Below are positions 24,239-31,995 of a DNA stretch of 64,000 nt, one piece after another. Position numbers and translations under genes: made by a program. The stretch is from UBA1444 sp964521625 (GTDB lineage Bacteria > Bacillota > Negativicutes > UBA1444): positions 1 to 64,000 of the forward strand of contig CAZFSM010000002.1 of the NCBI GenBank assembly GCA_964521625.1. The letters are read 5' to 3'. Under the pieces are notes generated by a model. The model did not search any database, was not told the DNA's origin, and saw nothing but the letters and a program-made list of their open reading frames with translations. Position 1 is the stretch's first letter. Each line of letters begins with the position of its first letter.

Positions 24239-25362
24239 GATACTTGATTGCCGGCGGCGGGACAGGCGGGCATATTTATCCGGCATTGGCTATCGCCAGT
24301 GCTTTGCGTACCCTGGATGAGGCGGCCGAATTTCTGTTTGTCGGTACCGGGCATGGTCTTGAAGCCGATTTGGTTCCCCGGGCCGGTTATCGACTGGAAA
24401 AAATCGAACTATACGGGTTTCAGCGGCGGATTTCCTGGCGCAATGCCAAGAATATTTTTCTGCTGGTCCGCAGCATGTGGCGGGTTCGACGGATTTTGCA
24501 AAAGTTTCGGCCGGATGTCGTAGTGGGAACCGGCGGCTATGTCTGCGGGCCGGTTCTGGCGCAGGCGGCCTGGGCAGGGATACCGACGCTGATTCAGGAA
24601 CAGAATGCACTGCCGGGGGTTACGAACAAGATTCTGGCCCGCATGGTCGACGTAGCGGCGTTGGGTTATGCTGAGGCTGAGGCTGGTTTTAGCGGCTGCA
24701 AGGCCCGGCTGATCGTAACCGGTAATCCGGTGCGGCCCGATCTGTTGTCGGTGCAGCAGGATGAATCGCGGCGCTTTTTTGCTCTTCGTCCCGATCTGCC
24801 AGTCGTTTTGATAACTGGTGGCAGTCAGGGGGCCCGCAGTATCAATCAGGCGGCGTTGACACTACATATGCGTATCCACGAAGAAAATAAACCGGTACAA
24901 ATACTTCATATTACAGGCCAAACAGATTATAATGATACAATACGTGCATTGGATTTAGCCCAAATCGAGATCAATCGCCCTGATTCCATGGTCAAAGTTT
25001 TGCCGTATGTGCATGAAATGCCCAAGGCATTGGCTGCCGCCAGTTTGGCCATTTCCCGCGCTGGCGCCATCGGGCTGGCCGAGTTGTCGCTGTGCGGCGT
25101 GCCGTCGATATTGATCCCCTACCCGCATGCTGCGGAAAATCACCAGGAAATCAATGCCCGTTGCCTGGAAAGCAAAGGAGCGGCCATTGTCGCGCGTGAC
25201 GCTGAACTTAGCGGCGATTGGTTGTTTGAGACTGTGAGCCGTCTGCTTGATGATCCGGGACTGCTGCAGGCCATGGGAACCGCTACCGCCCAGGCGGCGC
25301 ACCCGGCGGCGACCATGGCGATTGCCGATCTGGTGCTAGAGCTTGCCGGACGGACCAAATAA
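24235..25362 (+). CDS. murG: UDP-GlcNAc:lipid I GlcNAc-transferase MurG
   Basis: MurG transfers GlcNAc to lipid I to give lipid II on the inner membrane face. The GGGTGGHIYPALAIA loop near residues 7-21, GTGGYVCGPVL near 98, and GGSQGARSIN near 199 are GT28 family marks; AISRAGAIGLAELSLCGVPSILIPYPHAAENHQ near 264-296 binds UDP-GlcNAc. It is 375 residues. The ATG overlaps the murD stop (ATGA). Confidence 0.96.
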   Translation: MRYLIAGGGTGGHIYPALAIASALRTLDEAAEFLFVGTGHGLEADLVPRAGYRLEKIELYGFQRRISWRNAKNIFLLVRSMWRVRRILQKFRPDVVVGTGGYVCGPVLAQAAWAGIPTLIQEQNALPGVTNKILARMVDVAALGYAEAEAGFSGCKARLIVTGNPVRPDLLSVQQDESRRFFALRPDLPVVLITGGSQGARSINQAALTLHMRIHEENKPVQILHITGQTDYNDTIRALDLAQIEINRPDSMVKVLPYVHEMPKALAAASLAISRAGAIGLAELSLCGVPSILIPYPHAAENHQEINARCLESKGAAIVARDAELSGDWLFETVSRLLDDPGLLQAMGTATAQAAHPAATMAIADLVLELAGRTK

Positions 25363-25394
25363 TATTAGTTTCTGTTTTGAGGAGGAAGGTTCAA

Positions 25395-27722
25395 TTGTTG
25401 TTTGACGAAATCGATTCATTCCATTTTGTCGGCGTCGGTGGAGTGGGAATGAGCGCGATCGCATATATTCTGCTCAAGAAAGGTTGCAGGGTCTCTGGTT
25501 CTGATTTGCACGCATCTGAGGCTACAGCCCGTTTGGCAAATGGTGGCGCGACGATTTTTCTTGGTCACGCAGCGGCGAATCTCACTGATGTAAAGGCGCT
25601 CGTAGTATCCAGCGCCATCAGAACTGAAAATCCCGAAGTGTTGGAAGCGCAGCGACGCGGCTTGCCGATTTTTCACCGCTCCGACCTGTTAGCCGCGCTA
25701 TTGAACGAGTGTGATGGGATAGCCGTGGCCGGGTCGCATGGAAAAACCACCACGACTTCGATGATCGCCTTTTTGCTGGAACGCGCCGGCAAGGATCCGT
25801 ACGTTTTGATTGGCGGCGATTTGGATGCGATTGGTGGTAACGCCAAAGTGGGAACCAGTTCCTGGATGGTGGCGGAAGCCGACGAGAGTGACGGGTCTTT
25901 TCTCAAATTCCTGCCCCAGATTGCAGTGGTAACGAATATTGAAAATGATCATCTGGACCACTATGGCAATGAAGCGGAAATCTATCGGGCGTTTGTCCAG
26001 TTTGTCAGTCAGGTCAAAGCGGGCGGCGTTGCAGTGCTGGGTGTTGACAGCAAAGCGGTACGGGAATTGGCAGAGCAAGCCGCTCAACCATTTATCACCT
26101 ATGCATTGGGGCAGGCAGCCGATTTTACGGCTCACGATTTGGTTACGCAAGGCATGGAAACTTCATTTGCAGTGCGTCTGCATGGTGAAGTTTTGGGAAC
26201 CATGCAGATCAGCGTGCCTGGGCGGCATAATGTAATGAACTGTCTTGCTTGCATTGCTGTCGGCATGCAATTGGGTATTTCGTTTGCGCAGATTGCCGAA
26301 ATCATGCCCGGTTTTGGCGGCGTCAAACGACGCTTTCAGACCAAAGGACGAGCTAACGGGATCTGGGTTGTCGACGACTATGGTCATCATCCGACAGAAA
26401 TTTTGACTACCCTGTATGGCGCCAAGTCAGCGACCGACGGTCGGGTAGTCTGTGTATTTCAGCCGCACCGATTTTCCCGGACGCAACTATTGGCCCGCGA
26501 ATTTGGTACGGCATTTATTCCGGCTGATGTAATCGTACTGACCGATATCTATGCCGCCGGCGAAGAACCGATCCCCGGAATCAGCGGCGAAACGATCCTG
26601 CGGGAACTTCAGGTCCGTCCCGGTCAGGTTGTACATTACTGTCAAGCGCAGCAGACACTGGAAGAGTGCATTTTTCCCTTGTTAAAGCCAGGCGATCTGG
26701 TGATTACGATGGGGGCCGGCAATATTTATCAGACGGGTGAGCGGATTATAGAACGGTTGACCAAACATTCGCTGGAGGTGATTCATATGCAACGGAAAAA
26801 AATTGGTGTATTGATGGGCGGCCCTTCCGCCGAACGGGAAGTCTCCCTGAATACAGGCAAAGCGATTGTTGCGGCTTTGCAGGAAAAAAACTACAATGTG
26901 GTTGGTATTGACCTGGACCCGGTTCACTTTGTTGAACAGTTGAAGGAAAATCAGATTGATATCGTTTTTAACGCTTTACATGGCCTGTATGGTGAAGACG
27001 GTAAATTGCAGGGGGCATTGGAGCTGCTGGGCATTCCCTATACCGGGTCCGGTGTTTTGGCAAGCGCGATGGCGATGGACAAGGGGATTTCCAAACGGTT
27101 GTTTATTTCTGCCGGCATCCCGACACCGCGTTACCAGCTGCTGAAGAAGCAGGGCGGGATAGGCGAAGCCGTACTGGCGTCGATTTTGGACGAATTCGCG
27201 GCGCCGTTTGTCGTCAAGCCTTCCACCCAGGGATCGACTATCGGCCTTACCATCGTGCAGGAGCCGGCAGAATTGACCGCAGCACTGGAAAAAGCTTTTA
27301 CTTACGACACAGAAGTGTTGGTTGAAGAATTCATTGACGGCAGTGAATTGACAGTTGGCATTCTCGGCGGCGTTAAGCCGGAAGCCCTGCCGGTCATCGA
27401 AATTGTTCCTTATTCCGGTATTTATGATTACCATGCGAAATACACCAAAGGGGCGACCGAATATTTTGTGCCGGCGCGTATCGACGAAGCGACAACCCGC
27501 CTGACCCAGGAAGTGGCGCTGACAGCTTTCAAAATCCTTAATTGCTCCGGTATTGCCAGGGTTGATGTCCGGCTGGACCCCTCAAATCACCCGTATGTCC
27601 TGGAAGTCAACACCATACCGGGTATGACGTCGACCAGCCTGGTCCCCAAAGCGGCGGCGGCCATCGGTATGTCTTTTCCGGAATTGTGTGAACGGATTTT
27701 ATTATTGACACTGGAACAGTAA
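25395..27722 (+). CDS. murC: MurC-Ddl fusion: UDP-MurNAc:L-alanine ligase and D-Ala:D-Ala ligase
   Basis: One open frame of 775 residues. Residues 1-464 are a complete MurC (FHFVGVGGVGMSAIAYILL, P-loop VAGSHGKTTTTS, DDYGHHPTEI). From Met 465 a complete Ddl begins (IGVLMGGPSAEREVSLNTG, HGLYGEDGKLQGALE, EVNTIPGMTSTSLVP), about 311 residues. TTG 25395 follows GAGGAGGAAGG at normal spacing; TTG 25377 would lie upstream of that site. The fusion makes UDP-MurNAc-L-Ala and the D-Ala dipeptide needed by MurF. There is no linker. Similar fusions are known in Chlamydia. An internal ribosome binding site and ATG remain at the junction. murB is missing beside it. Confidence 0.94.
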   Translation: MLFDEIDSFHFVGVGGVGMSAIAYILLKKGCRVSGSDLHASEATARLANGGATIFLGHAAANLTDVKALVVSSAIRTENPEVLEAQRRGLPIFHRSDLLAALLNECDGIAVAGSHGKTTTTSMIAFLLERAGKDPYVLIGGDLDAIGGNAKVGTSSWMVAEADESDGSFLKFLPQIAVVTNIENDHLDHYGNEAEIYRAFVQFVSQVKAGGVAVLGVDSKAVRELAEQAAQPFITYALGQAADFTAHDLVTQGMETSFAVRLHGEVLGTMQISVPGRHNVMNCLACIAVGMQLGISFAQIAEIMPGFGGVKRRFQTKGRANGIWVVDDYGHHPTEILTTLYGAKSATDGRVVCVFQPHRFSRTQLLAREFGTAFIPADVIVLTDIYAAGEEPIPGISGETILRELQVRPGQVVHYCQAQQTLEECIFPLLKPGDLVITMGAGNIYQTGERIIERLTKHSLEVIHMQRKKIGVLMGGPSAEREVSLNTGKAIVAALQEKNYNVVGIDLDPVHFVEQLKENQIDIVFNALHGLYGEDGKLQGALELLGIPYTGSGVLASAMAMDKGISKRLFISAGIPTPRYQLLKKQGGIGEAVLASILDEFAAPFVVKPSTQGSTIGLTIVQEPAELTAALEKAFTYDTEVLVEEFIDGSELTVGILGGVKPEALPVIEIVPYSGIYDYHAKYTKGATEYFVPARIDEATTRLTQEVALTAFKILNCSGIARVDVRLDPSNHPYVLEVNTIPGMTSTSLVPKAAAAIGMSFPELCERILLLTLEQ
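26774..26789 (+). promoter_or_regulatory. Internal ribosome binding site and ATG for a free Ddl
   Basis: Inside the murC-ddl frame, GGAGGTG (26774-26780) precedes an in-frame ATG (26787-26789) by six bases. It sits exactly where a separate ddl gene would start. It may allow free Ddl to be made alongside the fusion. Confidence 0.65.
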
Positions 27723-27725
27723 ACT

Positions 27726-28475
27726 ATGGATAATTCCGTTACTGTTAAGAAACGAAAACGATCGCGCTGGTTTTTTGAATGGATGCTGTTTTTTCTTATT
27801 CTCGCTGTTATCGCTGCCTGGCAGTGTTATTCCCGGCCGGTGTTTGTTTATTTGCAGACCGTCACCGTTGTAGGCAATCAGAAAATTTCCACGGAAGAAA
27901 TTCTCCAAATGGCCGGAGCTTCGGCTGACCAGGCGGCGCTGTGGTTTTGGGACGCCAAACGATTTTTCAGCTTGTTGCGCGATGACCTGCGAGTGGAAAA
28001 GGTTTCAACTGTCTATGAATGGCCGGCTTCACTGACTATTCACGTCAAAGAGCGGCGTTCGCTTGCTTATCTGGCCAGTCAGCACGGCTTTTTGGATATA
28101 GATGCGACAGGGACCATAACTGCGATTTCCCGTAACCTGAAAAGCATGGAAGCGCCGCTGATTACCGGTTTTAAAGCAGGCCGCGTTTATCCGGGCAGCC
28201 AAATCGGTGATTCGGGTGTGCATGGAGTTTTGGAATATTTGGTTTCGCTGAATCGGGAAACACGTGATAAAATTTCCGAAGTGAACATAAATCCGCAAAA
28301 GGGCGTGACCGTAATCACGCTGGACAATATTAAAATTCGGCTGGGAACTTTGGAACGGGTTCGCGACAAGGCCCGGTTGACACAGGACATCCTACAGGAA
28401 GTTGCTGCCAAAGGCGTACCGGTCGAATCAATCGACTTGGTGCATGAAAAGCCTGTACTAAGATTCCGGTTATAG
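27726..28475 (+). CDS. ftsQ: Cell division protein FtsQ/DivIB
   Basis: A 249-residue bitopic protein: basic cytoplasmic start, one hydrophobic segment near residues 17-37, then a POTRA domain beginning LQTVTVVGNQKISTEEILQMAG and a beta domain typical of FtsQ (WPASLTIHVKERRSLAYL). It scaffolds FtsL and FtsB at the septum. It starts three bases after murC-ddl and has a weak ribosome binding site, so it may rely on coupling. Confidence 0.9.
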   Translation: MDNSVTVKKRKRSRWFFEWMLFFLILAVIAAWQCYSRPVFVYLQTVTVVGNQKISTEEILQMAGASADQAALWFWDAKRFFSLLRDDLRVEKVSTVYEWPASLTIHVKERRSLAYLASQHGFLDIDATGTITAISRNLKSMEAPLITGFKAGRVYPGSQIGDSGVHGVLEYLVSLNRETRDKISEVNINPQKGVTVITLDNIKIRLGTLERVRDKARLTQDILQEVAAKGVPVESIDLVHEKPVLRFRL

Positions 28476-28499
28476 AAAACAAATCAAGGGGGAATTTGT

Positions 28500-29195
28500 T
28501 TGAGTGCCCTGAAACAGGGGCGAGTGGCCCTGGCCTTTGTCTGCGTGGTGTTAGGCGTCATGCTGGCAGTACAGTTTAGGACGACCCAGGATATTCGTTC
28601 GACCATCCCGTTCCAACGTGCTGAAGACTTGTCTTTGCGTTTGCGGCAAACCGAAAAGGAACGCGATACTGCCCTGCGTCAATTGCAGGAACTGCAAAAT
28701 TCTACGATCAGTGAGTCCGTTGCCAAAGAAGCCGAATTGTTTCGTATGGCTGCCGGCTATCTGCCGGTCGAGGGGCCAGGTGTGGTTGTCAGTATCGATG
28801 ACAGCAAACGCCCGATGAAACCCGGCGAAAACCCGAACTTATATTTAATTCATGATGATGACATGCTTAAGGTAATCAATGAGCTCTGGTCAGCCGGCGC
28901 CGAGGCAATTTCCATCAATGACCAGCGGTTGGTGGTAGGCTCAGAAATCCGCTGTACCGGACCGACAATTTCGGTGAATAGTACACGGCATACTCCGCCT
29001 TATGAGATCCGGGCGATTGGTGACCCTAAGACGCTGGAAGCTTCGCTGAAAATGCGCGGCGGCGTCATTGAGACACTGCAGTTCTGGGGAATTCAGGTAA
29101 CTGTGAAGACTCAGCCCAAAGTGAAGATTGCATCATTCAAAGGGGCGCATAAGTATCAGTTCGCCAAGCCGCTCAAGGAGGAACTGACGAAATGA
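28500..29195 (+). CDS. DUF881 membrane-anchored protein (YlxX/YlxW-like)
   Basis: A 231-residue protein with one N-terminal membrane segment near residues 8-24, a short coiled coil (RAEDLSLRLRQTEKERDTALRQ) and a DUF881 domain with EGPGVVVSIDD, EAISINDQRLVVGSEIRC and PPYEIRAIGD. Such proteins stand beside sbp and ftsZ in many Firmicutes; function is unknown but a link to division is likely. TTG start after AAGGGGGAA. Confidence 0.85.
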   Translation: MSALKQGRVALAFVCVVLGVMLAVQFRTTQDIRSTIPFQRAEDLSLRLRQTEKERDTALRQLQELQNSTISESVAKEAELFRMAAGYLPVEGPGVVVSIDDSKRPMKPGENPNLYLIHDDDMLKVINELWSAGAEAISINDQRLVVGSEIRCTGPTISVNSTRHTPPYEIRAIGDPKTLEASLKMRGGVIETLQFWGIQVTVKTQPKVKIASFKGAHKYQFAKPLKEELTK

Positions 29196-29521
29196 TGTTG
29201 CCAATTGTGGGAGTATTGATCGGGATCGCCATTGGCATACTGTCCCCAATGAGCATGCCGGTGGAGTATGGCAAGTTTTTGGCAGTGGCTTTACTGGCTT
29301 CGTTGGATTCGGTTTTTGGCGGCTTACGATCCGCTTTGGAAGAAAAATTCGATAATGCCGTATTTATCAGTGGTTTTTTTGTTAATGCATTATTGGCGGT
29401 CGTTTTGGTGTTTGTTGGCGATCGTTTGGGCATTGACCTCTATTATGTCGCCTCACTGGCATTTGGCTTGCGTATTTTTCAAAACCTGGCTATTATTCGA
29501 CGTTTTTTCTTGAAAAAGTGA
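29192..29521 (+). CDS. sbp: Small basic protein Sbp (DUF1290)
   Basis: A 109-residue membrane protein with about three hydrophobic segments; the sequence VEYGKFLAVALLASLDSVFGGLRS near residues 25-48 and the C-terminal LAFGLRIFQNLAIIRR match Sbp. The gene lies in the ylxW-ylxX-sbp-ftsA/ftsZ neighbourhood of Firmicutes, function unknown. The ATG overlaps the stop of the DUF881 gene, with AAGGAGG upstream. Confidence 0.88.
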   Translation: MMLPIVGVLIGIAIGILSPMSMPVEYGKFLAVALLASLDSVFGGLRSALEEKFDNAVFISGFFVNALLAVVLVFVGDRLGIDLYYVASLAFGLRIFQNLAIIRRFFLKK

Positions 29522-29547
29522 GGTTTGTTTTTAAAGTGAGGACTGAA

Positions 29548-30714
29548 ATGGCTAAGGGTAGATTGACCTGCATGATTGCAATTGTTTTTGTCCTGAGCCT
29601 GACCGGCTGTTCCGGTGGAACAGCGAAGCAGGAGCAAGGGGTTGTAATTGGCCATGTGGCGGCTCTGACCGGTGATTTGTCCCGCTGGGGGCAGGCGGAA
29701 AAAAATGCCCTGGAAATAACTGCAGCCAAGCTGAATGCCAGCGGAGGCGTGGCTGGCAAAAAAATCAGGATTATTTCCTATGATACCCGCGGTGATGCGT
29801 CGGAAACTGTCAAAGCGGCGCAACGTCTCATCGGTCATGACCGGGTATCGGCTATTATCGGTCCGGCGCAGAGCAGCGCAGCGATTGTGATGAATGCGGT
29901 GATGGAACCAGCGAAAGTTCCCTTCATTGCCACAACTGCCGCCAGCCCGAAAGTGACGCTTGACGTCAACACGGCCAAAGTGAAGGCGTATGCGTTTTGC
30001 GCCGGTTTCAGCGATTCCTGGCAGGGAACGGTTGCCGCCCGATTTGCCGGACAGCAACTCAATGCCAAAACTGCAGCGGTGATTCATGATGCGGGGGCTG
30101 CGCAGTCTTCCGTATCGGCGGCGTCTTTTGCGACACAGTTTGTCAAGCAGGGTGGAAAAGTATTGTCTAATGAAGCATTTAAAGCCAATGACACTGATTT
30201 TCGTCCGATCCTGAACCGAGTGTTGGCAGAAAACCCGACAGTGGTGTTTGTGCCGACGCTGCACAAGGAAGCGGCTCTATTGGTCAAACAGGCCCGCGAT
30301 CTGGGATTGACAGCCAAATTCATTGGCGGTGACGGCTGGAGCCATCCGGACATACTGACCCTTGGCGGTCAGGCGATGGACGGAGCCTATTTTGTAACGC
30401 AGACTGGCTTGGGCGACCCGGATATTCAGGCGTTTATCGCCGAGTATCGCAGTAAATTTGGTCAGGAACCGATTCTGCCTAATGCGGTGCTCGCGGCCGA
30501 AGGTTTATTGATTGTGGTGCAGGCAATGCAAAAAGCTGCGAGTAGCGATCCGGTAAAAATTGCTGATCAAATGGCAACGCTTACCGACGTAACTGTGTTG
30601 ACCGGCAAACTGACGATGGATACTGGGACTCATGGTCCATTGGCTAAAAGTGCTGTAGTGCAGCAAATTCAGGCCGGGAAAATTGTTTTTTCCCATAAAC
30701 TCGCCGGTGATTAA
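29548..30714 (+). CDS. ABC-type substrate-binding lipoprotein, LivJ family, orphan
   Basis: A 388-residue protein with a lipoprotein signal (LSLTGC, Cys 21 of the ATG 29548 start) and a type I periplasmic binding fold of the branched-chain-amino-acid family: IGHVAALTGDLSRWG, KNALEITAAKLNASGGVAGKKI, AIIGPAQSSAA, and a hinge with VFVPTLHKEAALLVKQARDLG. It should bind an amino acid or similar ligand outside the membrane. No permease or ATPase genes are near, and its place between sbp and ftsZ is odd. The upstream GTG 29518 lacks a ribosome binding site. Confidence 0.88.
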   Translation: MAKGRLTCMIAIVFVLSLTGCSGGTAKQEQGVVIGHVAALTGDLSRWGQAEKNALEITAAKLNASGGVAGKKIRIISYDTRGDASETVKAAQRLIGHDRVSAIIGPAQSSAAIVMNAVMEPAKVPFIATTAASPKVTLDVNTAKVKAYAFCAGFSDSWQGTVAARFAGQQLNAKTAAVIHDAGAAQSSVSAASFATQFVKQGGKVLSNEAFKANDTDFRPILNRVLAENPTVVFVPTLHKEAALLVKQARDLGLTAKFIGGDGWSHPDILTLGGQAMDGAYFVTQTGLGDPDIQAFIAEYRSKFGQEPILPNAVLAAEGLLIVVQAMQKAASSDPVKIADQMATLTDVTVLTGKLTMDTGTHGPLAKSAVVQQIQAGKIVFSHKLAGD

Positions 30715-30735
30715 TAATAGGCCGGCAGGAATAAA

Positions 30736-30764
30736 TTGTTTTGTGTGGAATATAGTCTTAAAAT
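30736..30764 (+). promoter_or_regulatory. Predicted ftsZ promoter
   Basis: TTGTTT (30736-30741) and TAAAAT (30759-30764) are 17 bases apart in the 80-base gap before ftsZ, so ftsZ can be transcribed apart from the upstream dcw genes. Confidence 0.6.
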
Positions 30765-30794
30765 AATGCCAAGGTAACAGGAGGGGCTATTTTT

Positions 30795-31859
30795 ATGCCG
30801 GGACTCGAACTGGAAATCGATACGGAACCATTTGCCGCCATTAAAGTCGTCGGTGTCGGTGGCGCCGGTAACAATGCTGTTAATCGGATGATCAACTCTT
30901 CTGTCAAGGGAGTCGAGTTTATCGCCATCAATACGGATGCCCAGGCGTTATTGTCTTCGCTGGCGCCGTATCGTATTCAGATTGGTGAAAAATTAACCAA
31001 AGGGCTGGGGGCTGGCGCAAATCCGGAAGTGGGGCAGAAAGCGGCGGAAGAAAGCCGGGATGAAATTATGAAAGCGCTTCGCGGCGCCGACATGGTGTTC
31101 ATTACTGCAGGAATGGGTGGCGGAACCGGGACCGGAGCTGCGCCGGTAGTTGCCGAATGCGCCAAGGAACTGGGAGCGCTGACTGTCGGGGTAGTTACCC
31201 GTCCATTTATGTTTGAGGCGCGTCGGCGTCAGAGCCAGTCCGAGTGGGGCGTTGGCCGCATGCGGGATCAGGTTGACGCTTTGATAACGATTTCCAATGA
31301 CCGCTTATTACAGATCGTGCAAAAGAGCGCCTCGATTATGGATGCATTCCGAATTGCAGATGATGTATTGCGTCAGGGTGTTCAGGGCATGTCCGACTTG
31401 ATTGTTATCCCGGGTCTGATCAACCTTGACTTTGCCGATGTGAAAACCATCATGGAAGATGCAGGATCGGCATTGATGGGCGTTGGCGTCGGTCGGGGTG
31501 AAAATAGGGCGATGATTGCTACAGAGCAGGCGGTCAAGAGTCCGCTACTGGATGCTTCGATCGAGGGCGCCAAGGGAGTTCTGCTCAGTTTCTGCGGCGG
31601 ACCGGACATGGGTTTGCTGGAAGTCAATGAAGCTGCCAGTATGGTTGCTAATATGGCTGATCCGGAAGCAAACATTATTTTCGGCGCCGTTATTGATGAT
31701 AATATGACCGATGAGATCCGGGTGACGATCATCGCCACCGGCTTTGAACCCAAACGCACTAAACCGTCAGTCCGTGCAGCAGCCCAACTGGAAATTGCTC
31801 CGATTCCTAAATTTAAGGGACCTGCGTTAGAAATCCCGGAATGGATGAAACGCAAATAA
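30795..31859 (+). CDS. ftsZ: Cell division GTPase FtsZ
   Basis: The tubulin homologue that forms the Z ring. VVGVGGAGNNAVNRM near residues 18-32, the GTP signature GGGTGTGAAP near 108-117, and NDRLLQI near 171 are clear. The globular part ends near residue 319 and is followed by only about 35 residues, ending in LEIPEWMKRK, the conserved C-terminal peptide that binds membrane tethers. The linker is thus short. It has AGGAGGGG upstream. No ftsA lies before it, so the tether must be elsewhere (SepF is common in Firmicutes). Confidence 0.97.
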   Translation: MPGLELEIDTEPFAAIKVVGVGGAGNNAVNRMINSSVKGVEFIAINTDAQALLSSLAPYRIQIGEKLTKGLGAGANPEVGQKAAEESRDEIMKALRGADMVFITAGMGGGTGTGAAPVVAECAKELGALTVGVVTRPFMFEARRRQSQSEWGVGRMRDQVDALITISNDRLLQIVQKSASIMDAFRIADDVLRQGVQGMSDLIVIPGLINLDFADVKTIMEDAGSALMGVGVGRGENRAMIATEQAVKSPLLDASIEGAKGVLLSFCGGPDMGLLEVNEAASMVANMADPEANIIFGAVIDDNMTDEIRVTIIATGFEPKRTKPSVRAAAQLEIAPIPKFKGPALEIPEWMKRK

Positions 31860-31877
31860 ACTCATCATGCTTCCTCG

Positions 31878-31905
31878 ACTCCGGCAGTTTCTGCCGGAGT
31901 TTTTT
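31878..31905 (+). terminator. Intrinsic terminator after ftsZ
   Basis: A perfect 10-bp stem, ACTCCGGCAG (31878-31887) with CTGCCGGAGT (31891-31900), closes a 3-base loop and runs into a T tract of six including the last stem base. It ends the dcw cluster. Confidence 0.92.
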
Positions 31906-31995
31906 CAACCGATTTTGCGCCGGACAGGCGAATGTGTTGCCGGATTTTGATCTAGAAAAGGAGAATTTGGCTGTTAGCGAGAATATATATCCTTT

